A DNA stretch of 21,434 bases from Syntrophomonas_A sp050258735 (GCA_050258735.1 JBLMZJ010000058.1:1-21434), one strand, 5' to 3'; positions 6,300 to 14,883 are shown, numbered from the stretch's first letter. The notes: generated by a model from the sequence alone, not told the origin. Made by a program: numbers and translations.

Positions 6300-8456
6300 T
6301 TATTCACCTGTGCCGGCTATTCCATGGGATGACAGTTTTTCTAATAAGCCAGGGGCTTTTTCCAGCATGTTATGAAATAAACTCCTTTGTAACGAGATCA
6401 AGGTCGTTGGCATCAGCGTTGTTATACTGGCGGTACGAGTTACATTTTTAATCAAGGCGATTTCCCCGAAGAAATCTCCGTCGGATAAAACGGACAACCT
6501 ATCCTGGGTATCCGGTCCGGTTTTTCTTACAACCTCGACTTTGCCACGTACAATAATATAAAACTTATCCCCGGGCTCTCCTTCTGTGATCACGGTCCTG
6601 TTATCAGGATAATACTCGGTAACAAACAACTTACAAATGTCGTCAAGAAAATCATCATCCAGTCCCTGAAACAGGGAGATATCTTTTAGTCTTTCGCTGG
6701 TTACCTCGGCATTAAATCCGTCCTCACTGATAGCAAAACCACTTTGGCTCTGCCACAAGTTTTTGTAAATACTGCTTTCCAACTCCAGCAGTTCGCGATG
6801 GGTTCCTTCCTCAACAACAGTTCCTTTATCAAATACAACAATATGGTCGGCTTCCTTGGCCGATGAAAGGCGATGGGTCACCGAGATAATTGTCCTGGTC
6901 TGGGATAGCCTTTTTATCGTCTTATTTATGGCTGCTTCATTGGCAGGATCTAAGGCCGAGGTGGCTTCATCAAGGAGTAAGATTTTCGGATCCCTGACCA
7001 AGGCCCTGGCAATGGCTATCCGCTGACGTTGTCCCCCAGACAGGCTGCCGCCTTTTTCTCCCACCCTGGTGTTATAACCATCGGGTAAGGATACTATTAA
7101 ACTATGGATCTCCGCCGCTCGGGCTGCCGCTATTACTTCCATATCACTAGCGTCCGGTCTCCCCAGCCGGATATTTTCCAAAATTGACGTGTCAAAAAGT
7201 AAATTCTCCTGAAAGACAATTCCCATTTGAGCTCTCAGCGAATCTTGACTCACCTGGCGAATGTTGTGGCCATCGAAACTAACTGAACCGGAAGCCGGAT
7301 CGTAAAACCTCATCAATAAATTGATTACTGTGCTTTTGCCAGATCCGCTGGCTCCCACAAAGGTTACATAGCTACCTTTAGGTATGGTCAGGTTAACATT
7401 GACCAGGACGTTTACCGGTGGTTTATAACCGAAGGTTACCTTGTTTAATTCGATCGAATCGGCAAATGGAGGCAGGCAGGTTGAGCTTTCATCTAAAACT
7501 GCAGGTTTCTCATCTAGGATAGCCTGAATTCTTTTCAAGCTGGCAGATGCTTCGAACACTTGCGGCACCAGCCAAGTCAATTCATTAATCAGGCCCGTAA
7601 TATTAATAAGTGTGGTATTGAACGCCAGCAGTGCACCCACTGAAAGATAATTATGGTATGCCATTATGGAACCAACACAAAAGACTAGCACATTTAAAAA
7701 AGTTACGCCAATGTTGGTGGTGAACATAATTAAAAAATTAGTAGAACCGGCTTCTTTGGCGGCCTGATCATATTCTTTCAATTTGGTTCTGAACTTTTCC
7801 AACATCAAGCCTTGCAGGCCATAGGCTTTGATTACTATTTGGGCTCCGATGCTTTCCTGAACAATTGAAAAAATGTCCGTCTGTTCATCTTTTAAATGAT
7901 AATTCAGATTTTCGGCGCGTCTTCCGAGGATCCTTGGTATTACCAGGCAGAGAGGCAATCCAAAAACCGTCAGTAGAGCCAACTGCCAATTAAGATAGAA
8001 AAGCAAGCCGGTGCTGGCCAATAGCGATAATAAAAAGGCCGTTTCCATAGGTAAATATATAAGGATAGCATTTATTGCCTGAATGTCGGTATTGAACCGG
8101 GAGAGAATATCACTGCTGTTTGTGTTTTGAAAAAACCCCATAGAAAGCTTTTGTATATGTGTATATATTTTTAAATTCAGATCGCTGATTATATTGGCCT
8201 TTACCCCGCTATACAGGAATCCGGTAAAAACGACACCGGTGATAAGCGTCAAGATAATACCTGCCAGAAGCGATGCAATTATAATGAGCAGCCATCCCTT
8301 TTGATGGGGCGTAATTGCATAATCGACGAGAAGCTTCACACTTAATTGGAAAAAGACGGTAAACCCGAGGTAAATCAATACGGAACCAACAATCAGTATG
8401 TTCTTATACCTGAAGGGGAGAAATAATCGGCCGATGTTTTTAAAAAAATCTAACAT
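6300..8456 (-). CDS. ABC exporter (fused permease-ATPase) with C-terminal cyclic-nucleotide-binding domain
   Basis: A 718-residue half-transporter. Residues about 1-310 form the six-helix ABC_membrane exporter domain. The ATPase follows: Walker A GASGSGKST (about 365-373), Q loop FQEN, signature LSGGQRQR (about 469-476), Walker B ILLLDEATSALD, H-loop VTHR. Residues about 590-705 form an added cNMP-binding (CRP/PKA-type) domain with D-x-F-F-G-E-I-A-L and T-R-T-A-S, the phosphate-binding cassette with its conserved Glu and Arg. Homodimeric export in the plasma membrane is expected; gating by a cyclic nucleotide is inference. The substrate is unknown. The ATG at 8456 has AGGTGA 6 bases upstream, overlapping the end of the upstream GNAT-like gene, whose stop lies 5 bases away, so the two are coupled. 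Confidence 0.93.
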   Translation of the reverse strand: MLDFFKNIGRLFLPFRYKNILIVGSVLIYLGFTVFFQLSVKLLVDYAITPHQKGWLLIIIASLLAGIILTLITGVVFTGFLYSGVKANIISDLNLKIYTHIQKLSMGFFQNTNSSDILSRFNTDIQAINAILIYLPMETAFLLSLLASTGLLFYLNWQLALLTVFGLPLCLVIPRILGRRAENLNYHLKDEQTDIFSIVQESIGAQIVIKAYGLQGLMLEKFRTKLKEYDQAAKEAGSTNFLIMFTTNIGVTFLNVLVFCVGSIMAYHNYLSVGALLAFNTTLINITGLINELTWLVPQVFEASASLKRIQAILDEKPAVLDESSTCLPPFADSIELNKVTFGYKPPVNVLVNVNLTIPKGSYVTFVGASGSGKSTVINLLMRFYDPASGSVSFDGHNIRQVSQDSLRAQMGIVFQENLLFDTSILENIRLGRPDASDMEVIAAARAAEIHSLIVSLPDGYNTRVGEKGGSLSGGQRQRIAIARALVRDPKILLLDEATSALDPANEAAINKTIKRLSQTRTIISVTHRLSSAKEADHIVVFDKGTVVEEGTHRELLELESSIYKNLWQSQSGFAISEDGFNAEVTSERLKDISLFQGLDDDFLDDICKLFVTEYYPDNRTVITEGEPGDKFYIIVRGKVEVVRKTGPDTQDRLSVLSDGDFFGEIALIKNVTRTASITTLMPTTLISLQRSLFHNMLEKAPGLLEKLSSHGIAGTGE

Positions 8457-8461
8457 TTACA

Positions 8462-9535
8462 TCACCTGATAAAAAGATTGAAGGACTTGATATGAGCCAT
8501 TATTTCTTGGGCAATTGGAGAATAAATCCTGATTTTATTGAAGTCAACTGTTGAATTCAAATACTGCAGGATAATGGCGTCACATCCCTTACAGCCGTAA
8601 GGAAGTATACCGGCAAAAAAGAAACCGATCTTTTCGAAAAGCCTGACATAATGGGGAGTACGCGGGTCTTCAAGGTTTAAATATATATAAGCGGTGCTCG
8701 GTTTTCCTTCTTCAACCAGATATTCTAGTTCTGACTCGATTTGATCCAATGTGTCTTTCCCATAATCCACTACAATAAAGTAAACAATGCCCATATTGTC
8801 GGGCATCACCTCAATTATGCCATTGGTTGCTGGCATAGATACTTGATCAACATCACAGCAAATAATAGAGTAGCCCAGTATAGAGTATATTTTTTCTATT
8901 AAACTCCGATGATGCTCCGGTATGTATAGATTGGCCGCAGTCCTCGTCTTCAGTGGAATAAAGTTTAGTGTCGCACTGTCTGCATAACGGGTTTGCGCTT
9001 CTTGGCATGCAGGGTCCTTTATAGGAACCGACCCCAGCAAAATACCACAATCATTGCCAAAATAATTGGCCATTCTTTGCGTGATCATATGGTTGGTCAG
9101 TGATAATGTAATCACACCGTTGACATCGGAATCCCTGGCATAGTCGATTATAGATTTGGATAATTCAAATACAATTTGGGTGTGATGATACTTTTCCGAC
9201 GAGCATGCATTATCCATGATAGCAATATTGGATCCCTTGAAAAATTCCAAATCCACATGTCCGGCCAGCTCCCCATCTTCGGTTACGGCAACCAGGGAAA
9301 CCAGAGAGCCTCTTTGGTTCAATCTGATTACTTCCTCTGGCGGGTAATAGCCAAATACATCACCAAAGCTCTGTTTGACCATTTTATAAACTTGGCGAGC
9401 ATCCGACGGTATTATTTGGCGAATGGTAACGGTTGTTGCTTTATCTTGGTCTCCAACCCATAGAGTTCTGGGGATATCACTATGGTCTGGCCGTTTTAAC
9501 TCATCAATTGATTTGGCTGTTTTATCAATGCCCAT
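8462..9535 (-). CDS. GNAT-like protein with two acetyltransferase-type halves
   Basis: A 357-residue protein. Residues about 30-170 look like a GNAT domain (V-T-I-R-Q-I-x-P-S-D-A-R-Q at its start, a V-A-V-T-E-D-G-E-L-A-G-H-V strand pair, then TNHMITQRMANYFGNDCGILLGSVP), similar to the GNAT modules found fused to anti-sigma/ATPase domains in Clostridia. The second half (about 195-357) has the same overall pattern and ends with I-L-Q-Y-L. The usual acetyl-CoA loop R/Q-x-x-G-x-G/A is not obvious (SEKYHHTQI stands there), so enzymatic activity is uncertain. The start is ATG 9535, with TTTGGAGA 6 bases upstream; a TTG at 9556 gives a longer frame but no ribosome site. It is coupled to the ABC exporter gene 5 bases downstream, suggesting it modifies the exported substrate or regulates export. 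Confidence 0.72.
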   Translation of the reverse strand: MGIDKTAKSIDELKRPDHSDIPRTLWVGDQDKATTVTIRQIIPSDARQVYKMVKQSFGDVFGYYPPEEVIRLNQRGSLVSLVAVTEDGELAGHVDLEFFKGSNIAIMDNACSSEKYHHTQIVFELSKSIIDYARDSDVNGVITLSLTNHMITQRMANYFGNDCGILLGSVPIKDPACQEAQTRYADSATLNFIPLKTRTAANLYIPEHHRSLIEKIYSILGYSIICCDVDQVSMPATNGIIEVMPDNMGIVYFIVVDYGKDTLDQIESELEYLVEEGKPSTAYIYLNLEDPRTPHYVRLFEKIGFFFAGILPYGCKGCDAIILQYLNSTVDFNKIRIYSPIAQEIMAHIKSFNLFIR

Positions 9536-9965
9536 GAAACTTCTCCAAATAAACAATGTCCCCTATTTCTAATCTTATCTATATTCCGTTTACTAACTCT
9601 TCTCCTGGTATAATGCTTGCTTCAGCTGTTTTTTGTTTTTATCGGCATTTTGAAAACAAATCCCCGTTATTGCTAATATTATCTTAACATAGTTTTAAAT
9701 TTTGATATTTACCAAATCCCAATCTTATTAGATAGCCCTGGAGAATTTGATTCGACCTATTATTAGATATGATTGCTATTTATGTCTCCGATAGGGTTTG
9801 CCGCTATAATCAATATTAAAAGATCGAAATGATTAAATATCATTCGCGGTTTCTATGCCAATCAATACTGATTTCAATTAATTCAGCGGCATTATAGATA
9901 TTTAATGAACCTTTTTGAAGAATCCGGGTATAAATAGCAGAAGTATTTTGAAGAGGCTAGTACAT
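9536..9965. other. AT-rich divergent intergenic region between GNAT-like and sigma factor genes
   Basis: About 430 bases, strongly AT-rich, no gene seen. It contains an extended -10 type TGGTATAAT at 9606-9614 and another TATAAT at 9805-9810 on the plus strand, neither with a good -35, plus the well-formed ECF promoter at 9906-9934. The minus-strand promoter for the GNAT/ABC operon was not placed. Confidence 0.5.
9906..9934 (+). promoter_or_regulatory. ECF-type promoter for the sigma factor operon (likely autoregulated)
   Basis: TGAACC (9906-9911) followed by a T-run, a 16-base gap, then GTATAAA (9928-9934). This is the -35 TGAAC / -10 CGTA-like arrangement with 16-base spacing typical of SigW-like ECF promoters, which the ECF factor usually activates itself. 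Transcription would start near 9941, about 25 bases before the ATG at 9966. I saw no second clear copy elsewhere in the window. Confidence 0.7.
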
Positions 9966-10499
9966 ATGCGCATATCAGACATGATAACAAGCCGAAAAAT
10001 GCGGGATGGTGATGTAGAAGCCTTTGAAAAAATAATTGATTTGTATAAACATAAGGTCTTTAATTATTGCCTGAGAATGACCAACGACTACTATATAGCT
10101 GAGGATTTAGCACAGGATGTGTTCGTTAAGGTTTATCAGCGGATAACTACGTATGACTGGAGCAAATCTTCCCTGTCAACCTGGATATATGTAATATCCC
10201 GCAATACATGCCTCAATTATCTGCGGGACACGAAAAAGAAAACCCTTAGTGAAGCTGACCCGCAACTTTTAGGGACAGTTCTCACTCCGGAAGATCTGGT
10301 CCTGCAAGAGGAAGAGAGGCAGCGCTTGCTCACAGCACTGAACTCTTTGTCAGTTCAGGATAGAGAACTGATTATCATGACCGACTACCTGAGCCTTAAA
10401 TATCGGGAGGTGGGAGAAATAATGGGGATACCTACGGGAACCGTAAAATCCCGCCTGCATGGGATACGTCAAAAACTAAAAAAAGACCTGGGTGAATAA
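9966..10499 (+). CDS. ECF-family RNA polymerase sigma factor
   Basis: A 177-residue sigma-70 factor of the extracytoplasmic-function class, with only regions 2 and 4. Region 2 (about 15-83): DVEAFEKIIDLYKHKVFNYC, the A-E-D-L-A-Q-D-V-F-V-K-V-Y motif, then W-I-Y-V-I-S-R-N-T-C-L-N-Y-L-R. Region 4 (about 115-170): QDRELIIMTDYLSLKY and the helix-turn-helix GIPTGTVKSRLHGIRQKLK that reads the -35 box. ATG 9966 is chosen because GAAGAGG lies 9 bases upstream and the ECF promoter at 9906-9934 overlaps the alternative TTG start at 9915, which would not be transcribed. One base separates it from the next gene, a candidate anti-sigma factor. Likely controls its own operon and the efflux genes downstream (inference). 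Confidence 0.93.
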   Translation: MRISDMITSRKMRDGDVEAFEKIIDLYKHKVFNYCLRMTNDYYIAEDLAQDVFVKVYQRITTYDWSKSSLSTWIYVISRNTCLNYLRDTKKKTLSEADPQLLGTVLTPEDLVLQEEERQRLLTALNSLSVQDRELIIMTDYLSLKYREVGEIMGIPTGTVKSRLHGIRQKLKKDLGE

Positions 10500-10500
10500 G

Positions 10501-10809
10501 ATGAGTAAACGCCAGAATTCAAATTTGATAAAAGTGATCCCACCAAGAGAATGTCCGAATGACTTTACCCGGAAAGTGATCCAAGCCTCGGGAATCCAAG
10601 ATCATTATTCCGACTTCCGGGCTAATCGCGATCGACGCCATTCTTTTTATTATGGAGCAGCCTGTCTGGTAACTACGGTTTTTCTATTGTGGACGATAAA
10701 CACGGGTTCTTCCCCTATTAATGCTGACAAACAGGCCCGGTTGGCTGCCAACACCCAGATGTTGGTTCAGTACTTTGCCGACGGAGCCAAATGCCTGTAC
10801 AAGTTATAA
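10501..10809 (+). CDS. Small single-pass membrane protein, candidate anti-sigma factor
   Basis: A 102-residue protein: a polar, basic N-terminal part (about 1-45), one membrane helix (about 46-66, YYGAACLVTTVFLLWTI), and a short outer tail of about 35 residues. ATG 10501 begins one base after the sigma factor stop, with GGGTGA 5 bases upstream, so the two are translationally coupled. Position and topology are those of an ECF anti-sigma factor, but the zinc-binding H-x3-C-x2-C signature of ZAS-type anti-sigma proteins is absent (one Cys, in PPRECPND). I know no named family for it. The assignment is from context; it could instead be an accessory membrane protein. Confidence 0.6.
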   Translation: MSKRQNSNLIKVIPPRECPNDFTRKVIQASGIQDHYSDFRANRDRRHSFYYGAACLVTTVFLLWTINTGSSPINADKQARLAANTQMLVQYFADGAKCLYKL

Positions 10810-10841
10810 ATACCTGAATACTAATGGGGAGTGGTGAAACT

Positions 10842-11315
10842 ATGAAAAGAATTTTTTTATTACTATTGTCCCTCCTGGTTATTGTGGTCGCCTATGGACT
10901 AAAGGGCGGTGCATTGCAGATAATCTTTGTCGCCAAAGCGGTTATTCCACTTTTATTGTGCACCATACTGGGTACCCTGTTTTCTTTCAAACTAAGTGAG
11001 ATCATCTCTGCTTTTCGGGATGCATTCAATGAAGAGGCTATTCAGAATAACACTGAAGTATATAAATTGGATCGGCTGGTCATCCGGAACATTTCATCAG
11101 TTCTGGCTTTTTGGACTAGTGTTATCGTTGTCCTGGGTATAGTTACTGCACTATCTAATATAAGCGATATGACCAAGCTGGGTCTGGAACTTAGCAGTGT
11201 GTTTACGGTCCTTACATTGGGGTTGATCATCAAAGCCCTTCTATTGATCCCTATGGAGATCAGCATAAAAAAGAAACTAATTCTTACCCGAAAGATTCAA
11301 GACTACGCTCAATAG
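10842..11315 (+). CDS. Four-helix membrane protein resembling the MotA N-terminal part
   Basis: A 157-residue, strongly hydrophobic protein with helices at about 4-20, 30-48, 85-110 and 118-142. The second helix ends LLCTILGTLFSFKLSEIISAFRDAF, resembling the helix and cytoplasmic start of MotA/ExbB-type proton channels, where G-T-L-x-[AS] is followed by F-P-x-x-x-x-x-x-A-F. It is much shorter than a stator MotA (about 250-280 residues) and no MotB partner is present, so a motility role is unlikely. ATG 10842 is preceded by GGGGAG 10 bases away; the ATG at 10824 has no site. Part of the sigma factor operon; may take part in signal sensing or envelope response (inference). Confidence 0.55.
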   Translation: MKRIFLLLLSLLVIVVAYGLKGGALQIIFVAKAVIPLLLCTILGTLFSFKLSEIISAFRDAFNEEAIQNNTEVYKLDRLVIRNISSVLAFWTSVIVVLGIVTALSNISDMTKLGLELSSVFTVLTLGLIIKALLLIPMEISIKKKLILTRKIQDYAQ

Positions 11316-11471
11316 AAAAAACTATTTGGCAACTGCAGTTGTCGGATAGAGCTTGCTCCAACTCTAGTTTTCATCAATTGATTATAACTCGGGTCCCGGG
11401 GCATAGATTTTTGCGCCCAAAATAGCCTCGCAACGTCGAGTGTTGAATTAATAACAATCGGAGGTCAGATC

Positions 11472-12752
11472 ATGCAAGTTGTAAAAATAATGACAACCAG
11501 AAAAAAGTTAATAGCAATCATAGCCAAAGTGCCGCGCTGGTTGAAATGGGTTTTCATAATACTCCTTCTGGTAGTTATCGCAGGAGCACTCACAGTCAAG
11601 ATCAATAATAATCCTCTCCCCGTAGAAGGCTATAAAATCAGCCAACAAAACATAGAACGTAACGTTTTCGCCAGCGGACATTTGAAAGCAGTAAACGAAC
11701 AAACCTTTTTTACTCCGGAGGACAGTACCTTGATGGAACTCAACGTAAAACTGGGCGATCGGGTAAAAAAGGGGGAAACTCTGGGCCGACTAGATTCAAT
11801 GGAATTGGCCCGTTTATATCAAAATGCTGCTGCCGCACTATCACGCAAAGAAGCTGAATTGGCTCAGGCAGAGGGGGTCAATAACCTGCTGGGGCTTAAA
11901 ATTGCCGAAGCAGACTATAACAAGGCAAATAATCACTATACCCGTGTTACGCGATTGCTGCAAGCTGGAGCCGCTAATGCCGAAGATATCGAAACTGCCC
12001 AACTTGAACTGGCTCGCGCGGAGAATGCCTATTATGAAGCCAAACAAAAAGTCTGTAATAAGGTTTCGGAAAAAGAAATACGTTCCCTTAGATCCCAGGT
12101 GAGTCTGGCGCAACAGGAAGCGGCTCAGGCCAAAGAGCGCCTCGATATGGCTATTTTAGTGGCTCAGTTCGACGGGGTGGTCACTTCAATCGGAGAAGGC
12201 GTCAAACCAGGCAATCGGGTTTTGGAAGGAACGGAATTGCTGACCATCGGCAATGATGGTTTGCTTGAGGTCGTGGCTGATATCAGTGAGATCGATGCCG
12301 GTATCCTGAAGGTCGGGCAGCCAGTAATAGTCACCTGTGTGGCTCTGCCGGAGAAGACTTATAAGGGCCAGGTAGCCCGGATCGGCGGGGGAGCAGTAGC
12401 TCAAACTACCAGCAGCGGGGAAGCGATAAACGTACCGGTCACCATTATCCTTAAAGCAGGCCAGGGTGAACTGAAAATTGGCTACTCCGCAGATCTGACC
12501 ATACAAACCGCAGGAGAAAAAGCGGTCATCACCCTGCCTATCAATGCCTTTATCGACCGTAACGGCGTTAAGATAGTCTACGTTATCAAGAACTCTGTTC
12601 TGGAAGAACGAAAAGTAGCCATCAAACGGGGCAACGAACTCTTTGATATCGTACTATCTGGCTTGAGCCCGGGAGACGTCGTGGTAATGAACCCGTCAGC
12701 CGAGTTGACCAACGGCCAAAAGGTTACCTACACAACAGGAGCGGCCAAATGA
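11472..12752 (+). CDS. MacA-like membrane fusion / efflux adaptor protein (HlyD family)
   Basis: A 426-residue adaptor. An N-terminal membrane anchor (about residues 24-46) is preceded by a positively charged stretch. Then the biotinyl-lipoyl half-motif (DSTLMELNVKLGDRVKKGETL, about 84-104), a long Ala/Glu-rich coiled-coil hairpin (about 110-220), the second lipoyl half (ILVAQFDGVVTSIGEGVKPG), a beta-barrel and a membrane-proximal domain. This is the usual order in MacA/HlyD adaptors, which in Gram-positives link an ABC pump to the outside of the membrane. Start ATG 11472, GGAGGT 6 bases upstream. It overlaps the ATPase gene by 4 bases (ATGA), so it is translationally coupled with it. It lies 156 bases after the MotA-like gene, without a clear terminator between. 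Confidence 0.92.
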   Translation: MQVVKIMTTRKKLIAIIAKVPRWLKWVFIILLLVVIAGALTVKINNNPLPVEGYKISQQNIERNVFASGHLKAVNEQTFFTPEDSTLMELNVKLGDRVKKGETLGRLDSMELARLYQNAAAALSRKEAELAQAEGVNNLLGLKIAEADYNKANNHYTRVTRLLQAGAANAEDIETAQLELARAENAYYEAKQKVCNKVSEKEIRSLRSQVSLAQQEAAQAKERLDMAILVAQFDGVVTSIGEGVKPGNRVLEGTELLTIGNDGLLEVVADISEIDAGILKVGQPVIVTCVALPEKTYKGQVARIGGGAVAQTTSSGEAINVPVTIILKAGQGELKIGYSADLTIQTAGEKAVITLPINAFIDRNGVKIVYVIKNSVLEERKVAIKRGNELFDIVLSGLSPGDVVVMNPSAELTNGQKVTYTTGAAK

Positions 12753-13480
12753 TTGAAATACATGATCTGCAAAAAACCTATCAAACCGGCAGTGTAGCTG
12801 TAGAAGCGCTGCGAAGTGTTTCTTTTCATGTTGATAAGGGTGAATTTGTAGCTATAATGGGCGCTTCTGGTTCCGGCAAAACTACTCTTATGAATCTATT
12901 GGGGCTCCTGGATATTGCTACGGCAGGCACCTATATTCTGAACCAAACCGAAGTGTCAGCCCTGGCACAAAAGGACTATGCCAGAATCAGAAACCGGGAG
13001 ATCGGGTTTGTGTTTCAAACCTTCAACCTGCTTCCCCACCTGACCGCCCTGCAAAATGTCGAACTGCCTATGTTGTATGCCGGTATCAAGCCAGCCCGGC
13101 GGCGGGAGCGGGCCCTTGATCTCCTGAAAGAAGTGGGGTTGGCCGCACGTTTAAACCATTATCCCCATGAGCTTTCGGGCGGGCAGAACCAACGGGTAGC
13201 CATTGCCCGTTCACTGGCCAACCGCCCGGCCATGGTGCTGGCTGACGAACCCACCGGAGCTCTGGATACCCACACCAGCCTTGAGGTAATGGAGATTTTT
13301 CAGCAGTTGAACCGGGGCGGTGCCACCATAATCCTGGTCACCCATGAAGAAAATATTGCCCGGCATGCCGGGCGGATCCTCCGCCTAAATGACGGTCTGC
13401 TGGTAAGTGATGACAAGGTGCAGCAACCGTTACATGCTGTTAAAATACTCCGAAAAGAGGACACCGCCTATGATCATTAA
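12749..13480 (+). CDS. MacB/LolD-type ABC transporter ATPase
   Basis: A 243-residue ATPase with Walker A GASGSGKTT (about 38-46), Q loop FQTFNLLPHLTALQNVELPM (the signature of the MacB/LolD/FtsE branch), signature LSGGQNQRVAIARS, Walker B VLADEPTGALD and H-loop VTHE. It energises a mechanotransmission-type pump (macrolides, peptides, lipids or signals), rather than a true alternating-access exporter. It sits between the adaptor (4-base overlap) and the permease (11-base overlap). Length is normal for the family. Confidence 0.95.
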   Translation: MIEIHDLQKTYQTGSVAVEALRSVSFHVDKGEFVAIMGASGSGKTTLMNLLGLLDIATAGTYILNQTEVSALAQKDYARIRNREIGFVFQTFNLLPHLTALQNVELPMLYAGIKPARRRERALDLLKEVGLAARLNHYPHELSGGQNQRVAIARSLANRPAMVLADEPTGALDTHTSLEVMEIFQQLNRGGATIILVTHEENIARHAGRILRLNDGLLVSDDKVQQPLHAVKILRKEDTAYDH

Positions 13481-14654
13481 GGAACTGATGAAAGTTGCCC
13501 TCGCCAGCATCAAGAGCAACAAATTGCGTTCATTTCTGACTACCCTGGGCATTATGATCGGTATAGCCGCGGTAATATCGGTTATGGCTATTGGCCAGGG
13601 AGGCCAGGTCATGCTTATGCAGGAGATGGAGAAGTTCGGCACCAACATTTTTATTATTTCTGCGGATTACGGCGAAGACGAGGCATATGATCCCACCGAT
13701 CTGCTGGTCAGCGACATCAACGTAATCAAAAATGTTGTTCCCGAGGTCCGATGCCTGGCCCCCGTCAGCTCCACCCAGATGAAACTGCGAGGTCCCCAGG
13801 CTCAAAAAACCGCCGAAGTCATCGGGACCAATGCTGATTATGCTCAAATCAAAAATATGGAGTTTTCTCGGGGCAGGTTCATAAACAACGAGGATGAGAT
13901 CGGGGGCAGACAGGTCGTAGTACTCGATGATGATTTGGCTCAGGAGCTATTTGGTTCAGACGATCCCTTAGGTCAGCGCTTGGTAATCGGAAGCACTTCA
14001 TGTATGGTGGTAGGAGTTGTTAAAACGGGTCGCACCATGATCAGTATGGATATGCGGAAGACGGCCTATATAACCATGACATTTATGCGCAATATGACAG
14101 GTTCCACCCAGATCAAGGAGATCGACGGCAGTGCCGCCACCAAAGATACCGTCGATACCGCCATGGAATGCAGCAAGAGCATCCTGGAAAGGCGTCACAA
14201 TAACCCAGGGCATTATCAGGTGAACAGTATGGAACAGGAAATGCAGTCGGTCACCAGAATGACCGGTATAGTACGCCTGGTCATCGGCCTTATCGCCGGG
14301 ATATCCCTTCTGGTCGGAGGCATCGGGGTCATGAATATAATGCTGGTATCCGTCACCGAACGTACCCGAGAGATAGGTATCCGCATGGCACTAGGGGCCG
14401 GTCGCCAGGACATTGTTATCCAGTTTCTTTGTGAATCGATCACACTGTGTCTGTTGGGGGGGATCGTCGGGACCGTTCTGGGTTGTGGCGGTGCATACGT
14501 CGTTGCCATATTTGCCAACTGGCCACCGCTAGTATCTTGGTGGACAGTCGTGGTGGCCTTTTTGTTTTCCGCCGGGGTAGGGTTGTTCTTCGGCCTTTAT
14601 CCGGCGAACCAGGCAGCCCGGCTTAATCCTATCGAGGCTTTGCGGAGAGAGTAA
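13470..14654 (+). CDS. MacB-type ABC transporter permease (MacB_PCD + FtsX domains)
   Basis: A 394-residue permease. After a short cytoplasmic start (residues 1-18, with SIKSNKLRSFLTTLGIMIGI leading into helix 1) comes the extracytoplasmic MacB periplasmic-core-like domain (about 45-260), then three membrane helices around 270-390 with the FtsX signature VSVTERTREIGIRMALGAGRQDI. The ending (ANQAARLNPIEALRRE) is typical of the family. The start is ATG 13470 inside the ATPase gene end; AAAAGAGG lies 9 bases upstream. Frames starting at 13407 lie within the ATPase coding sequence. Together with the two genes before it this is a complete MacAB-type efflux system. Confidence 0.94.
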   Translation: MIIKELMKVALASIKSNKLRSFLTTLGIMIGIAAVISVMAIGQGGQVMLMQEMEKFGTNIFIISADYGEDEAYDPTDLLVSDINVIKNVVPEVRCLAPVSSTQMKLRGPQAQKTAEVIGTNADYAQIKNMEFSRGRFINNEDEIGGRQVVVLDDDLAQELFGSDDPLGQRLVIGSTSCMVVGVVKTGRTMISMDMRKTAYITMTFMRNMTGSTQIKEIDGSAATKDTVDTAMECSKSILERRHNNPGHYQVNSMEQEMQSVTRMTGIVRLVIGLIAGISLLVGGIGVMNIMLVSVTERTREIGIRMALGAGRQDIVIQFLCESITLCLLGGIVGTVLGCGGAYVVAIFANWPPLVSWWTVVVAFLFSAGVGLFFGLYPANQAARLNPIEALRRE

Positions 14655-14718
14655 AAATAGTGGGAATGGGCACCCCAGAGATTTTGCCTCTTCGGACTGC
14701 TTGGCGATCACAATGAAA

Positions 14719-14750
14719 AAGGGGTTCCGGGTCAAAACCCGAAACCCCTT
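14719..14750 (+). terminator. Strong hairpin after the MacAB-type operon, joined to a dispersed repeat
   Basis: A 14-position stem (one C-A mismatch) formed by 14719-14732 and 14737-14750 with a 4-base loop, 64 bases after the permease stop. On the plus strand there is no T-run after it; on the minus strand the stem runs into TTTTTC. Its right arm is the start of the repeat at 14733-14787. It could end or stabilise the efflux transcript. Confidence 0.5.
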
Positions 14751-14787
14751 GGTAAATCTATACTGGCGAAGAGGGCGGTTCTGCATT
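14733..14787 (+). repeat. Dispersed direct repeat, copy 1 (left flank of LytTR-ABC module)
   Basis: The sequence CAAAACCCGAAA, then CCCCTTGGTAAATCTA, then a G-rich GAGAGGGCGG-like part matches 17734-17785: 28 of the first 29 bases are identical, followed by a less exact part sharing AGAGGGCGG. Both copies point the same way and sit immediately outside the LytTR-DUF3021-ABC genes. Confidence 0.65.
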
Positions 14788-14883
14788 ATGACTTTAGGTA
14801 ATATTGAAAGGAATAAAACCAATTGGGGTCGAAGATAGGTAACAATGACTTATCTGAACGAATATTCAAAGGAAGTGCCTGAC

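Noticed and set aside
9915..9965. Longer start (TTG 9915) for the ECF sigma factor
   Set aside because: The ECF promoter -10 at 9928-9934 lies inside this stretch and there is no ribosome site; ATG 9966 has GAAGAGG.
11330..11341. 12-bp palindrome CAACTGCAGTTG after the MotA-like gene
   Set aside because: No loop and no T-run, so not a terminator; too short on its own to call an operator.
13407..13469. Longer start for the MacB-type permease
   Set aside because: This stretch is the end of the ATPase gene in another frame; the family's N-terminus starts at ATG 13470.
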